Program-made: the position numbers and the translations under genes | Origin: Eubacteriaceae bacterium | GTDB lineage: Bacteria; Bacillota; Clostridia; Lachnospirales; Lachnospiraceae | Length of the DNA stretch: 64,000 nt | Assembly: GCA_910574015.1 (NCBI GenBank) | Contig: CAJSYQ010000001.1 | Location: forward strand, 62,001-126,000 | Reading direction: 5' to 3' | The notes under the pieces: model-generated | The model's database searches: none | What the model was told of the DNA's origin: nothing | Seen by the model: only the letters and a program-made list of their open reading frames with translations | Shown here: positions 34,863 through 43,048 of the stretch, one piece after another | Position numbering within the stretch: position 1 is the stretch's first letter | Layout: each line of letters opens with the position of its first letter

Positions 34863-35918
34863 CTACGCCGCTACACTCTTTTTCTTTCGTGCGATCACCA
34901 CACTCTGAACGATCAGGAACAGGCAGAGCATCGCCGCTCTTGTAATACCCGTCCACCACGCCTCATCCAGTCCGGCAGAGGATACAATATTCTGGATCGT
35001 TCCCAGTGACAAGACACCAAAGAGAGTGCCAATGATATTTCCGACACCACCTGTCAGCATCGTACCGCCGATAATGGAGGAAGCAATGGCATCCATCTCC
35101 GCTCCCATGGCGTTTGCCACTGAACCGGAGCCAACATGAAGGAAATAGACATAACCGCCGATTCCTGCCAGCAGGCCGCACATTACATGAGAAATAAATT
35201 TCGTCCTCTTTACATTGATACCAAGCATCATCGCACTCTGATGATTACCACCCACTGCATAGAAGGAACGTCCCAGCTTCGTCCAGCGGAGCAGGCAGAA
35301 CATAAGAATCACTACCAGAAGGGCAACGATCACGCCAATCTCCACATAGGCATCAATATACACTCCTCTTCTGTTGTGGTAACCAAGTCCCGGCACGATT
35401 ATACTTGTCATCTTCAGCTTATTAAATGCCTCATTGGCCACGTTAAAGGGTTCTGTATTTACAATAGTCGTAAGACCTCTGGCAAAGAACATTCCCGCCA
35501 GGGTAACGATAAACGGCTGAATTTCCAGATAAGCAACCAGGAATCCCTGAAACAGGCCAAAGGCAAGGCCGATGGCAAGCGCTATAATAAGGGATAAAAA
35601 TACATTGCCGCCCATTTTATCCAGATATACGGCACAGCACATACTGATCAGGGCAGTGACACCACCAACAGAGATATCGATCCCCCCCGTGATCATAACC
35701 AGGCTCAGACCACAGGACAGTATGATAAGCGCCGCATTGTTATTCAGTATATCCAGAAACGCCTGTGGTTTCAGAAAGCCGCCGCCCTGAAATACAACAG
35801 CTCCAATATACATTAAGAAAAATACAATAATTGTAATCGCAAGAAGCAGGTTGGTGTCGGTAAGATTTCTTATTTTGTACCCAAGACTGCCAAATACCGA
35901 TGTTTTTTTATCTGACAT
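34863..35918 (-). CDS. Sugar ABC transporter permease, YjfF-like
   Basis: A 351-residue inner-membrane permease of the RbsC/YjfF family with about nine or ten membrane segments. Typical stretches are LIILSCGLSLVMITGGIDISVGG, ARGLTTIVNTEPF, GRSFYAVGGNHQSAMMLGIN and AMGAEMDAIASSIIGGTMLTGGVGN. It pairs with the adjacent YtfT-like permease. ATG 35918 follows GGGGG; two bases separate it from the stop of the previous gene. Confidence 0.88.
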   Translation of the reverse strand: MSDKKTSVFGSLGYKIRNLTDTNLLLAITIIVFFLMYIGAVVFQGGGFLKPQAFLDILNNNAALIILSCGLSLVMITGGIDISVGGVTALISMCCAVYLDKMGGNVFLSLIIALAIGLAFGLFQGFLVAYLEIQPFIVTLAGMFFARGLTTIVNTEPFNVANEAFNKLKMTSIIVPGLGYHNRRGVYIDAYVEIGVIVALLVVILMFCLLRWTKLGRSFYAVGGNHQSAMMLGINVKRTKFISHVMCGLLAGIGGYVYFLHVGSGSVANAMGAEMDAIASSIIGGTMLTGGVGNIIGTLFGVLSLGTIQNIVSSAGLDEAWWTGITRAAMLCLFLIVQSVVIARKKKSVAA

Positions 35919-35919
35919 A

Positions 35920-36999
35920 TTACGCAACCCCCTTCTTCATAATTTTCTTTGTCAGGCCGGAAAACCACTCCCTTACCTTCGGTGCACTAATGACAACCAG
36001 TAATATTACAACGACTGCCTTATAGGCGGGAAGGGCATCTGACTTAACATTAAATTTGTACAGTGTGGTGGACAGGAACTGGATCACGTAGGCGCCGATG
36101 ACAGAAGCTGCCATATTGAACTTACCGCCGCTTAGCGCATTTCCACCTAGTGCCACAGCAAGGATGGCATCCATCTCGATGTCCTTGGCAATAACGGAAT
36201 AGTTAATGGTGGAGAAACGGCTCACCTTGATCAGCCCCACCACAGCCACACAGACACCCAGGATCACAAAGGATAGAATCTTGATCAACATAGGATTCAG
36301 ACCGTTCAGACGGGAAGAGCTCTGGTTGATCCCCACCGCTTCCGTATAGAGCCTCAGATTTGTAAACCTGAGCAAAAGCACTGTAATGATAATACATGCA
36401 ATGGCAATGAAAAATGGCGTTGGAATGGGAATTCCCGGGATAAATCCGCCATAGTAAGAAAAGGATTTATCTGTCACGATGGGAAGCTCATTGTTGTTCA
36501 CCCACGCTGCAATGGAACGCCCTGCCGTATAGAGGATCAGGGTGGCAATCATTGGCTGTATCTTGAAAAATGCCACCAGTACGCCATTGAACGCACCACA
36601 TAGCATCGCCACCAGTACACTCACAAGAAAGGCAACAATCAGTGGTGTCTGCATCTCGCCGCCGCCTTTTCCACAAAGAACCCGCAGAAGCACACTTCCA
36701 GCGATGGCCACTGTGGCGCCGACACTGATATCCTGACCTCCCGAAGCCGCCGTCACCAGCGTCATGCCGATGGCGAGGATGGCAAGCTCGGAACCACTGT
36801 CGAGAATGGTAATAAGGAAACCGGACAACACGGAATTTCCTGCCGTATCGGAACCCAGTGTGATGGCAAAGAATCCGGGATCTGCGATAAGGTTAAACAC
36901 TACGAGCATCAGCAGGGCGATCAGCGGAATAAAGCACTGGTTCTTCATGAGCTTCATAACAAAACTGGGATTATTAGATGTTCTTACTCCACTATTCAT
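35920..36999 (-). CDS. Sugar ABC transporter permease, YtfT-like
   Basis: A 359-residue inner-membrane permease, about ten segments, with ELAILAIGMTLVTAASGGQDISVGATVAIAG, FKIQPMIATLILYTAGRSIA, SRFSTINYSVIAKDIEMDAILAVALGGNALSGG. The family brings galactofuranose or a related pentose/furanose sugar across the membrane with the YjfF-like partner. ATG 36999 lies 11 bases after GGAGG. It begins one base after the ATPase stop, so all are co-translated. Confidence 0.88.
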   Translation of the reverse strand: MNSGVRTSNNPSFVMKLMKNQCFIPLIALLMLVVFNLIADPGFFAITLGSDTAGNSVLSGFLITILDSGSELAILAIGMTLVTAASGGQDISVGATVAIAGSVLLRVLCGKGGGEMQTPLIVAFLVSVLVAMLCGAFNGVLVAFFKIQPMIATLILYTAGRSIAAWVNNNELPIVTDKSFSYYGGFIPGIPIPTPFFIAIACIIITVLLLRFTNLRLYTEAVGINQSSSRLNGLNPMLIKILSFVILGVCVAVVGLIKVSRFSTINYSVIAKDIEMDAILAVALGGNALSGGKFNMAASVIGAYVIQFLSTTLYKFNVKSDALPAYKAVVVILLVVISAPKVREWFSGLTKKIMKKGVA

Positions 37000-37000
37000 A

Positions 37001-38515
37001 TTAATTGTCACCTCCTGCTATCGTGTTCATTACTTTATTCTGGTTCAAATCCTCTCCGGACAACTCGCCCACCACTTTCCGGTCCCGCATCACCACGAGC
37101 CGGGAACAGGTGCGGAGCATCTCATCCAGTTCAGAGGAAATAAATGTCACGCTCATACCCTCCGAAGCAAGCTTGAGCACTAATTTCTGAATATCCACCT
37201 TCGTGCCGACATCAATTCCCCTTGTGGGCTCATCCAAAATCAGATATTCCGGATGGGTAAAGAGCCAGCGGGCAAGAATTACTTTCTGCTGGTTACCGCC
37301 AGAGAGAGATTTAATGGGAGTATCTGAGGATGCCGTTTTAATACTAAGCAGCTTTATGTATTCATCGGCAATCTTATTTGCCTCAGATCTGGAAAATGGT
37401 TTAAAGAATCCCTTTAGTACCTGTTTTGCCAATATAATATTATCACGCACGGACAGATCCCCGACAATGCCGTCCACCTTCCGGTCCTCCGGAAGATAGG
37501 CAATGCCATTCTTCATGGCGTCCAGCGGTTTTGCAATCTTCACTGCCTTTCCATTCATCTTTACGGTTCCGCCCATTATCCTGTCTGCGCCGAATATGGC
37601 CCGGACGCACTCGCTTCTGCCGGAACCAAGCAGACCAGTAAAGCCATTTACCTCACCCTTTTCAATGTGAAAATCAAAGGGCTTGATGCCGGCATCACTG
37701 ACAAGTCCCGCTGCCTCCAACACAGGAACGGTCCCCTCTTTTTTCTCATATACCTGCTGCTCATCCTTGATATCCGCCATATCATCCAGCTCTTTTCCAA
37801 GCATCTTGGACACAAGCTGTACCCTGGGCAGATCCTTGATCTCATATTCTCCTACTAACTGACCGTCACGCATTACTGTAATCCGGTCACACACCTCATA
37901 TACCTGATCCAGGAAATGGGTGACAAATATGATACCTACCCCCTTCTCCCTCAGGTTCCGCATCAGCTTAAAGAGCTTTGCCACCTCCTGCTCATCCAGG
38001 GATGATGTCGGTTCATCCAGGATCAGAACCTTACACTCCATATCCACAGCACGGGCAATGGCAATCATCTGCTGGACGGCGATAGAACAGGTCTCCAGCT
38101 GCTGTGTCGCCTTCGCCGGTATTTCCAGTGACTGCAGAATCTTTTCTGTGTCATTTTTCAGCTTCTTCCAGTTCTGAAGCATCCCTCCGGTCCGTCCGAT
38201 AAACATATTTTCGGCCACGGTAAGATTCGGACAGAGCGTAATCTCCTGATACACCGTGCTGATACCCAGCTTCTGTGCATCCTGGGGGGAATGGATCGCC
38301 ACGGCTTTCGCACTGCCGTCAATGCGGATCTCCCCTTCATCCTTAGAATACACGCCGGTCAGAACCTTGATCAGAGTTGACTTTCCCGCTCCGTTCTCCC
38401 CCATCAGGGCATGGATCTCTCCCTTTCTCAAAGTGAAGTCCACTGCCTGCAGAGCACGCACACCCGGAAAACTTTTATGGATATTCCGCATCTCCAATAC
38501 AACGTTTCCTTCCAT
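37001..38515 (-). CDS. Sugar ABC transporter ATPase, two nucleotide-binding domains (YtfR/RbsA-like)
   Basis: A 504-residue duplicated ATPase energising the sugar importer. The first domain has Walker A ALMGENGAGKSTLIK and Walker B VLILDEPTSSLD. The second has the usual degenerate Walker A (GFTGLLGSGRSE), signature SLSGGNQQKVILARWL and Walker B YLILDEPTRGID. ATG 38515 follows GGAGGTGAACTCAGA. It sits between the first binding protein and the two permeases. A hairpin upstream probably sets the ratio between binding protein and ATPase messages. Confidence 0.93.
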   Translation of the reverse strand: MEGNVVLEMRNIHKSFPGVRALQAVDFTLRKGEIHALMGENGAGKSTLIKVLTGVYSKDEGEIRIDGSAKAVAIHSPQDAQKLGISTVYQEITLCPNLTVAENMFIGRTGGMLQNWKKLKNDTEKILQSLEIPAKATQQLETCSIAVQQMIAIARAVDMECKVLILDEPTSSLDEQEVAKLFKLMRNLREKGVGIIFVTHFLDQVYEVCDRITVMRDGQLVGEYEIKDLPRVQLVSKMLGKELDDMADIKDEQQVYEKKEGTVPVLEAAGLVSDAGIKPFDFHIEKGEVNGFTGLLGSGRSECVRAIFGADRIMGGTVKMNGKAVKIAKPLDAMKNGIAYLPEDRKVDGIVGDLSVRDNIILAKQVLKGFFKPFSRSEANKIADEYIKLLSIKTASSDTPIKSLSGGNQQKVILARWLFTHPEYLILDEPTRGIDVGTKVDIQKLVLKLASEGMSVTFISSELDEMLRTCSRLVVMRDRKVVGELSGEDLNQNKVMNTIAGGDN

Positions 38516-38557
38516 TCTGAGTTCACCTCCAATAAATATTTGTTTTTTTACATAATA

Positions 38558-38603
38558 AGAGCGTAACACAGACCGTATCGGTAAATTAGCTGCGCTACGC
38601 TCT
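38558..38603 (-). terminator. Intercistronic hairpin after the first binding-protein gene
   Basis: Minus strand AGAGCGTAGCGCAG, 18-base loop, CTGTGTTACGCTCT: a 14-bp stem with G-U pairs, followed by TTATTATG rather than a clean T-run. It is likely a leaky terminator or a stability element that keeps binding-protein mRNA in excess, as seen in other ABC operons. Confidence 0.6.
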
Positions 38604-38667
38604 CATAAACATTCAGGCTTACTTGTTCATTCTGAACATGTTCATGCTAAACATATTGACAGATATG

Positions 38668-39729
38668 TTATTTTCCAATTCCGTATTTTCCAATTCCGTA
38701 TTTCTCAATATCTTCCTCTTTGATATTGGTGGAATCAAAGCCTTTCTCCTCCATAACGATCACTTTCTGCTCCAGTTTCTCACCCTTCTCGAGTTTCTGG
38801 ATGATCTCTTCGAGGATATCTGCATGGAACGGATTACACTGTCCGTCATAGTTCCATTTCTTCTCGAACACGTTTCTCAGCGCGTATTTATTGCAGTCAA
38901 ATCCCATAATGATGACATCCTTGCCAACACCATAAGAAATATTTGCCTTGTCAAGAGCTTTTGTTGCACCATTTGCCATATCGTCATTCTCTGCATAGAT
39001 AACATTGAATTCCTTCTTGGAATCAATTACAGACTGAACGATCTGCTGTGCCTGCTCTGCACTCCAGTCTGCTGTCTGCTGGGTTACAATGTTCCATTTG
39101 CTGTCTGCTTTTACCTGCTTATCCAATGCAGCAGAACGTCCTACCTGTGCGGAAGAGCCCATCTGACCCTGGATATGGATGATGTTGTATTCATCCAGAT
39201 TCTGATTCTTCAGCCAGTCAACAGCAGTCTGTCCTTCTTTTTCCATATCGGATACGATGGAAGCCTCATACAGATCTTCTTTTGCATCGACGGTACGGTC
39301 GAAGAGGATCACTCTGGTGCCTGCTGTCTTGGCATCCTGAAGAACCTTATCCCAGCCGGCTTTGTCAGCTGCAGAAAGCAGAAGATAATCTACGCCGTCA
39401 TTGATAAATTTCTTGGCTGCTGTGATCTGCTCATCGTTTTTCTTGCTGTAAGCAAAAGATGCATCATAACCATTTGCCTCTGTAAACTTCTGTTTCAGAT
39501 TTTCTACGTTAGTTGTACGGTATCCGGACTCATTTGGATCGTTGTTGACAATACCTACCTTGATCAGCTTGCTGTCAGATCCGCCTGCGGAATCATCGGA
39601 ACCGCCCTGGTTGTCTGATGTTGTCGTTTTGTCACCTGAATCTGTTGTTGTGTCGCTGTCTCCGCCGCATCCTACCAGTCCAAATGCCAGACATGCAACA
39701 AGCAGCATGGAAATAAGTTTCTTTTTCAT
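38668..39729 (-). CDS. Galactofuranose-type sugar-binding lipoprotein (YtfQ-like)
   Basis: A 353-residue lipoprotein. The signal MKKKLISMLLVACLAFGLVG ends at cysteine in LVGCGGDS, followed by a Ser/Thr/Asp-rich linker. The binding fold (VGIVNNDPNESGYRTTNVEN, LLSAADKAGWDKVLQDAKTAGTRVILFDRTVDAKEDLYEA, GRSAALDKQV) resembles YtfQ. The ABC genes downstream supply import. ATG 39729 follows GGAGGTTATGAT. The last residues are a duplicated pentapeptide YGIGKYGIGK. The promoter lies at 39776-39804 with 21-bp repeats upstream. Galactofuranose is the family ligand; the actual sugar is not proven. Confidence 0.9.
   Translation of the reverse strand: MKKKLISMLLVACLAFGLVGCGGDSDTTTDSGDKTTTSDNQGGSDDSAGGSDSKLIKVGIVNNDPNESGYRTTNVENLKQKFTEANGYDASFAYSKKNDEQITAAKKFINDGVDYLLLSAADKAGWDKVLQDAKTAGTRVILFDRTVDAKEDLYEASIVSDMEKEGQTAVDWLKNQNLDEYNIIHIQGQMGSSAQVGRSAALDKQVKADSKWNIVTQQTADWSAEQAQQIVQSVIDSKKEFNVIYAENDDMANGATKALDKANISYGVGKDVIIMGFDCNKYALRNVFEKKWNYDGQCNPFHADILEEIIQKLEKGEKLEQKVIVMEEKGFDSTNIKEEDIEKYGIGKYGIGK
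38671..38700. repeat. 15-bp perfect tandem duplication at the 3' end of the binding-protein gene
   Basis: Two identical copies of TTTTCCAATTCCGTA (plus strand), encoding the repeated YGIGK pentapeptide at the protein's C-terminus. A recent slippage event is likely. Confidence 0.85.
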
Positions 39730-39775
39730 ATCATAACCTCCTGTATTCTGCATCCCTGCAGTTTCTATTGTAATA

Positions 39776-39804
39776 ATTATATAAAGAAAAAAGCAAAAAT
39801 TCCA
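39776..39804 (-). promoter_or_regulatory. Promoter of the sugar ABC operon, weak -35
   Basis: A perfect TATAAT at 39776-39781 but no good -35 box (GGAATT at 17 bases). This suggests dependence on an activator. Confidence 0.55.
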
Positions 39805-39863
39805 TGAAGATTCTTTTGAATTGTGTTCTATTTCTTACGGTTTATTTATTTGTTTTTCAAGAA

Positions 39864-39905
39864 TTGTTGAATATCTTATGATTTTTGTTGAATATTTTAT
39901 GATTT
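39864..39905. promoter_or_regulatory. Two direct repeats, candidate binding sites for the AraC-type regulator
   Basis: TTGTTGAATATCTTATGATTT and a near copy (one mismatch) follow head to tail with a period of exactly 21 bases, two helical turns. They lie upstream of the binding-protein promoter and overlap the stop of the kinase gene. AraC-family activators commonly bind such repeats; the regulator at 41353-42957 is the natural candidate. Confidence 0.5.
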
Positions 39906-41339
39906 CTTAGGAATAATGGCTGAGACCATCGTCCCCTCTCCATAGGTACTGTCTATTTCCAGACCATAAGCCGGTCCATAATTCAGCTGAAGTCTCTGAT
40001 TTACGTTGGAAAGGCCGAAACCCGAGGGATCGTCTGCATCCATCTTTTCTCCCCGGATCAGAGCCCGCACATGTGTCAGCTTCTCCTCGGACATGCCGAT
40101 CCCATTGTCCCTGACGCACAATATGATCCGGTCTTCCTCCTCTCTCCCGGCAATCCCGATGCGGCCCATACCCCTCTTATTCTTGATGCCATGATACAGG
40201 GCATTCTCCACCAGAGGCTGCAGGGTAAGCTTTAGGATCATACAGGAATACAATCTCTGGGGAATCTGTATGTCAAAATCCAGAATATCCCGATAGCGGA
40301 ACTGCTGGATCTGCAGATAGCTCCGGATATGCATCTCCTCCTCCTGCAGCGTAATATAATCCCGCCCCTTGCTGAGAGTCGTTCGAAAAAAATCCGACAG
40401 GGACGAAACCATCTGTACCACCTGTTCCTTCTCCCCCGCCTCGGCCAGCCAGATAATACTGTCCAGCGTATTATATAGAAAGTGCGGGTTGATCTGGGCC
40501 TGCAGCACCTTCAGCTCCGTCTGCCGTAGATTGATCTGTTCCACCCGGATATCCTCCACCAGCTGGCCGATCTTCTCCACCATCTGGTTAAAGCTGGTAT
40601 TCAGAACAACCATCTCATCCACACTGTCCTCCTGTGCCCGCACGGCAAAGTCGCCGCTGGCTGCCTGCTTTGTCGCTTCAGAGAGCCGGCGGATGGGTTC
40701 CGTGATCCCTTTCATGATCTTCCGACTGAACAGGACTGAGCCTGCCAGGATCACCGTGAAAATAATTATACATGTCCGGAGCGCCGTGGATACGTCACCC
40801 CGGATTCCCTCCCGCAGTGTCTCAAGATGTGTAGTCTCCACATAGATAAATTCCTGGATCCTCTCCTGGATCAAATCGGTGAGCACCCGTATATTCAGAT
40901 CCAGCCGCTCCATATTCTTATCGTAGGTTCCGCTCACCAGAGCATCCGCCTCAATCTCCTCCACCCGGTCCTCCAATGTATTCAGACACTTGAGAATTCC
41001 GCTGATCTGACTCCTGGCATATTCCGAATCCGTCAGATGATACAGTGTACGAAAATCCTTACGTGCCTTATCGATCATAGCATGGGGCTGCTGCATGCCT
41101 GTGAGTTCTTCTGCCCGTGCCATATTGACGATTATGGTGTACATGGTATAATCCATGTTCTCTTTGAAATGGATGCTGTATGTATTGGCCATGGTAATAT
41201 TGTCCGTAATGGCATTATAGCGGTCGGAGAACCGGCCCAGCAGGATCAGCAGATATATGATGAGTATCGTAAGGGGTACAAGACACACAAGGGTGAGTAC
41301 ATAGAGTCGTTTCTGCAGATGAGATCGTTTTTTCTTCAT
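39897..41339 (-). CDS. Sensor histidine kinase, YesM/LytS type
   Basis: A 480-residue membrane kinase. Segment 1 is LYVLTLVCLVPLTILIIYLLI and segment 2 is CIIIFTVILAGSVLFS. The extracytoplasmic sensor (about 35-195) lies between them. A HAMP domain follows (about 210-265). The kinase core has the H-box LQAQINPHFLYNTLDSIIWL and ATP-binding LTLQPLVENALYHGIK, RDNGIGM, GFGLSNVNQRL. Start 41339 follows AAAGGGGGAGCTGCC; the longer open frame is not used. It is paired with the AraC-type response regulator upstream by a 13-base gap and precedes the sugar transporter, which it probably controls, perhaps by sensing a loaded binding protein. Confidence 0.92.
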   Translation of the reverse strand: MKKKRSHLQKRLYVLTLVCLVPLTILIIYLLILLGRFSDRYNAITDNITMANTYSIHFKENMDYTMYTIIVNMARAEELTGMQQPHAMIDKARKDFRTLYHLTDSEYARSQISGILKCLNTLEDRVEEIEADALVSGTYDKNMERLDLNIRVLTDLIQERIQEFIYVETTHLETLREGIRGDVSTALRTCIIIFTVILAGSVLFSRKIMKGITEPIRRLSEATKQAASGDFAVRAQEDSVDEMVVLNTSFNQMVEKIGQLVEDIRVEQINLRQTELKVLQAQINPHFLYNTLDSIIWLAEAGEKEQVVQMVSSLSDFFRTTLSKGRDYITLQEEEMHIRSYLQIQQFRYRDILDFDIQIPQRLYSCMILKLTLQPLVENALYHGIKNKRGMGRIGIAGREEEDRIILCVRDNGIGMSEEKLTHVRALIRGEKMDADDPSGFGLSNVNQRLQLNYGPAYGLEIDSTYGEGTMVSAIIPKKS

Positions 41340-41352
41340 GGCAGCTCCCCCT

Positions 41353-42957
41353 TTACACCTTCTGCCGGAACTCTCCCGGCGTACATTCCTGGGTCTTCTT
41401 AAACAGGGAGCTGAAATAATGGGCATCCTTATACCCCACCGCATAGGCAATCTCCGATGACTTCATGGCGGTGGTCCGAAGAAGCTCTTTCGCCCGTTCC
41501 ATCCTGACCGATGTAAGATATTCAATAAAGGTCTGGCCCGCCTCCTGACTGAAAATGCTGCTGAAATGATTGGGACTGAGATTCACACTGGCCGCCACTG
41601 CATTTAATGAGATATCCTCATCCTCAAAATGCCTTCGGATATAATTCTTTGCCTCCTTCAGCAGGGAATGGTATCTCTTCTGTGATACCGCCTCCCGGAG
41701 GTCAATGGTGGCTTCCAGAATCTTCTGTAAATATTCCCGGTTGGATTGGGCAGAGGAAAAAACTACCGTCATATCCTGAATGTCCCCGCAGCGTTCCACC
41801 AGATCCTCCGCTCCGTAGCCCAGCCCCTCCAACAGCGCCACCGCGGCAAAATACATATCCATAACCACATACTGGCGAAAGAGAAGGGACTCCATATTCT
41901 TCTCCCCAAAACCGGCGAAATACCCATCCACAAAGCCGGCCACCTCGCCTTTCAGCCCGGTCTTAAGAAATCTCTCCGCCACCCTGCGGTCCAGCTTTCC
42001 CACTTCTAGAGAACGGAGATCCGGTTCCTGCTGTGTACGGATCCGGTCTGGAAGATCACCGCTTCCTATGATCTGGTCATCCTCCCTCAGGTAGCGGTAG
42101 GCAAAGGCATGTCCCGCCTCCTCGTAGCACTTGTTCAATTCACTGAGACGCCCCACCGGCGTTCCAAGACCGCCGAAATATCTTATCCCTTCGTAACCGC
42201 CTAAAGTATCCCTCAAGAACTGCATAAATTCCCTCTGCACCCCTTCCAGATCCTTTTCCTCTTTCTCCATCAGGATAAATGCCCAGCCCTCCATTCCCAG
42301 CTCCACCATAAAGATCTCAGAGAGAGCGGCCGCTTTCTCCTTTATCTCACTGACCGCCCTGTTATAGGCTTCCAGATAATCCTCCCTGTCATCTGAGGCG
42401 GATATCTGGAAGAGCAGGATATTATAGCGGTTTGCCGCCAGATCCAGCCCGAGTTCCCTTCCCTCCCCCAGAAGGGCGGAAACCGATTTTCTTCCCAGAA
42501 CAAGACCCCGGAAGAATTTCTGGCGGGCGATCAGCAGGCTCTCCTGACGTTCCTGGTCAAAGGTCTCCTGAAACTGCCGTTCTTCCACAACGAGCTCTCC
42601 CACTTTTTTTACCGCTTCCAGAAGCTTTGCACTGGCGATGGGTTTCAGGAGATAATCGGTAATCCCGATGCGGATCCCCTCTTTGGCGTACTCAAATTCA
42701 TCGTATCCCGTCAGTACGATGATCTTGATCCCCGGCTGTTCCTGTTTCACCAGCCTGCTCAGCTCCAGTCCGTCCATAAAAGGCATCTGGATATCCGTGA
42801 TGAGAATATCCGGCCTGCTTTTCTGAATCAGCGGGTATGCCAGTTCCCCGTCACTGGCCTCCCCTACAAATTCAAACCCCTCTGCCTCCCAGTCTATATT
42901 CGACCGTATCCCCTCTCTCATGATGACTTCATCTTCTACTAAAAAAACCTTAATCAT
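41353..42957 (-). CDS. Response regulator with AraC output domain, YesN type
   Basis: A 534-residue regulator. The receiver (1-120) has VFLVEDE, the acceptor aspartate in PDILITDIQMPFMDGLEL and DYLLKPIASAKLL. A long middle region (about 130-420) of unknown fold follows. The C-terminal AraC domain is AKNYIRRHFEDEDISLNAVAASVNLSPNHFSSIF with second helix-turn-helix SSEIAYAVGYKDAHYFSSLFKK. It is transcribed first in the pair with the YesM-type kinase. It likely activates the sugar ABC operon through the 21-bp repeats at 39864-39905. Confidence 0.93.
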   Translation of the reverse strand: MIKVFLVEDEVIMREGIRSNIDWEAEGFEFVGEASDGELAYPLIQKSRPDILITDIQMPFMDGLELSRLVKQEQPGIKIIVLTGYDEFEYAKEGIRIGITDYLLKPIASAKLLEAVKKVGELVVEERQFQETFDQERQESLLIARQKFFRGLVLGRKSVSALLGEGRELGLDLAANRYNILLFQISASDDREDYLEAYNRAVSEIKEKAAALSEIFMVELGMEGWAFILMEKEEKDLEGVQREFMQFLRDTLGGYEGIRYFGGLGTPVGRLSELNKCYEEAGHAFAYRYLREDDQIIGSGDLPDRIRTQQEPDLRSLEVGKLDRRVAERFLKTGLKGEVAGFVDGYFAGFGEKNMESLLFRQYVVMDMYFAAVALLEGLGYGAEDLVERCGDIQDMTVVFSSAQSNREYLQKILEATIDLREAVSQKRYHSLLKEAKNYIRRHFEDEDISLNAVAASVNLSPNHFSSIFSQEAGQTFIEYLTSVRMERAKELLRTTAMKSSEIAYAVGYKDAHYFSSLFKKTQECTPGEFRQKV

Positions 42958-43016
42958 TGCACTCCCGCTTTCCTGTCCGGATCCCGGCCAGATCCTTTTT
43001 GTGAAATATTGATTAC

Positions 43017-43045
43017 ATTATATCACTGGCGAAAGCAAAATTGAA
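43017..43045 (-). promoter_or_regulatory. Promoter of the YesN/YesM pair
   Basis: TTCAAT and TATAAT, 17-base spacer, minus strand. The -35 is weak. Confidence 0.5.
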
Positions 43046-43048
43046 TCA

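Noticed and set aside
38623-39618. A 331-codon plus-strand frame rich in hydrophobic residues.
   Set aside because: It lies antisense to the YtfQ-like lipoprotein, which has a signal peptide, lipobox and ribosome site. The apparent membrane segments arise from reverse-complemented Glu/Lys/Asn codons.
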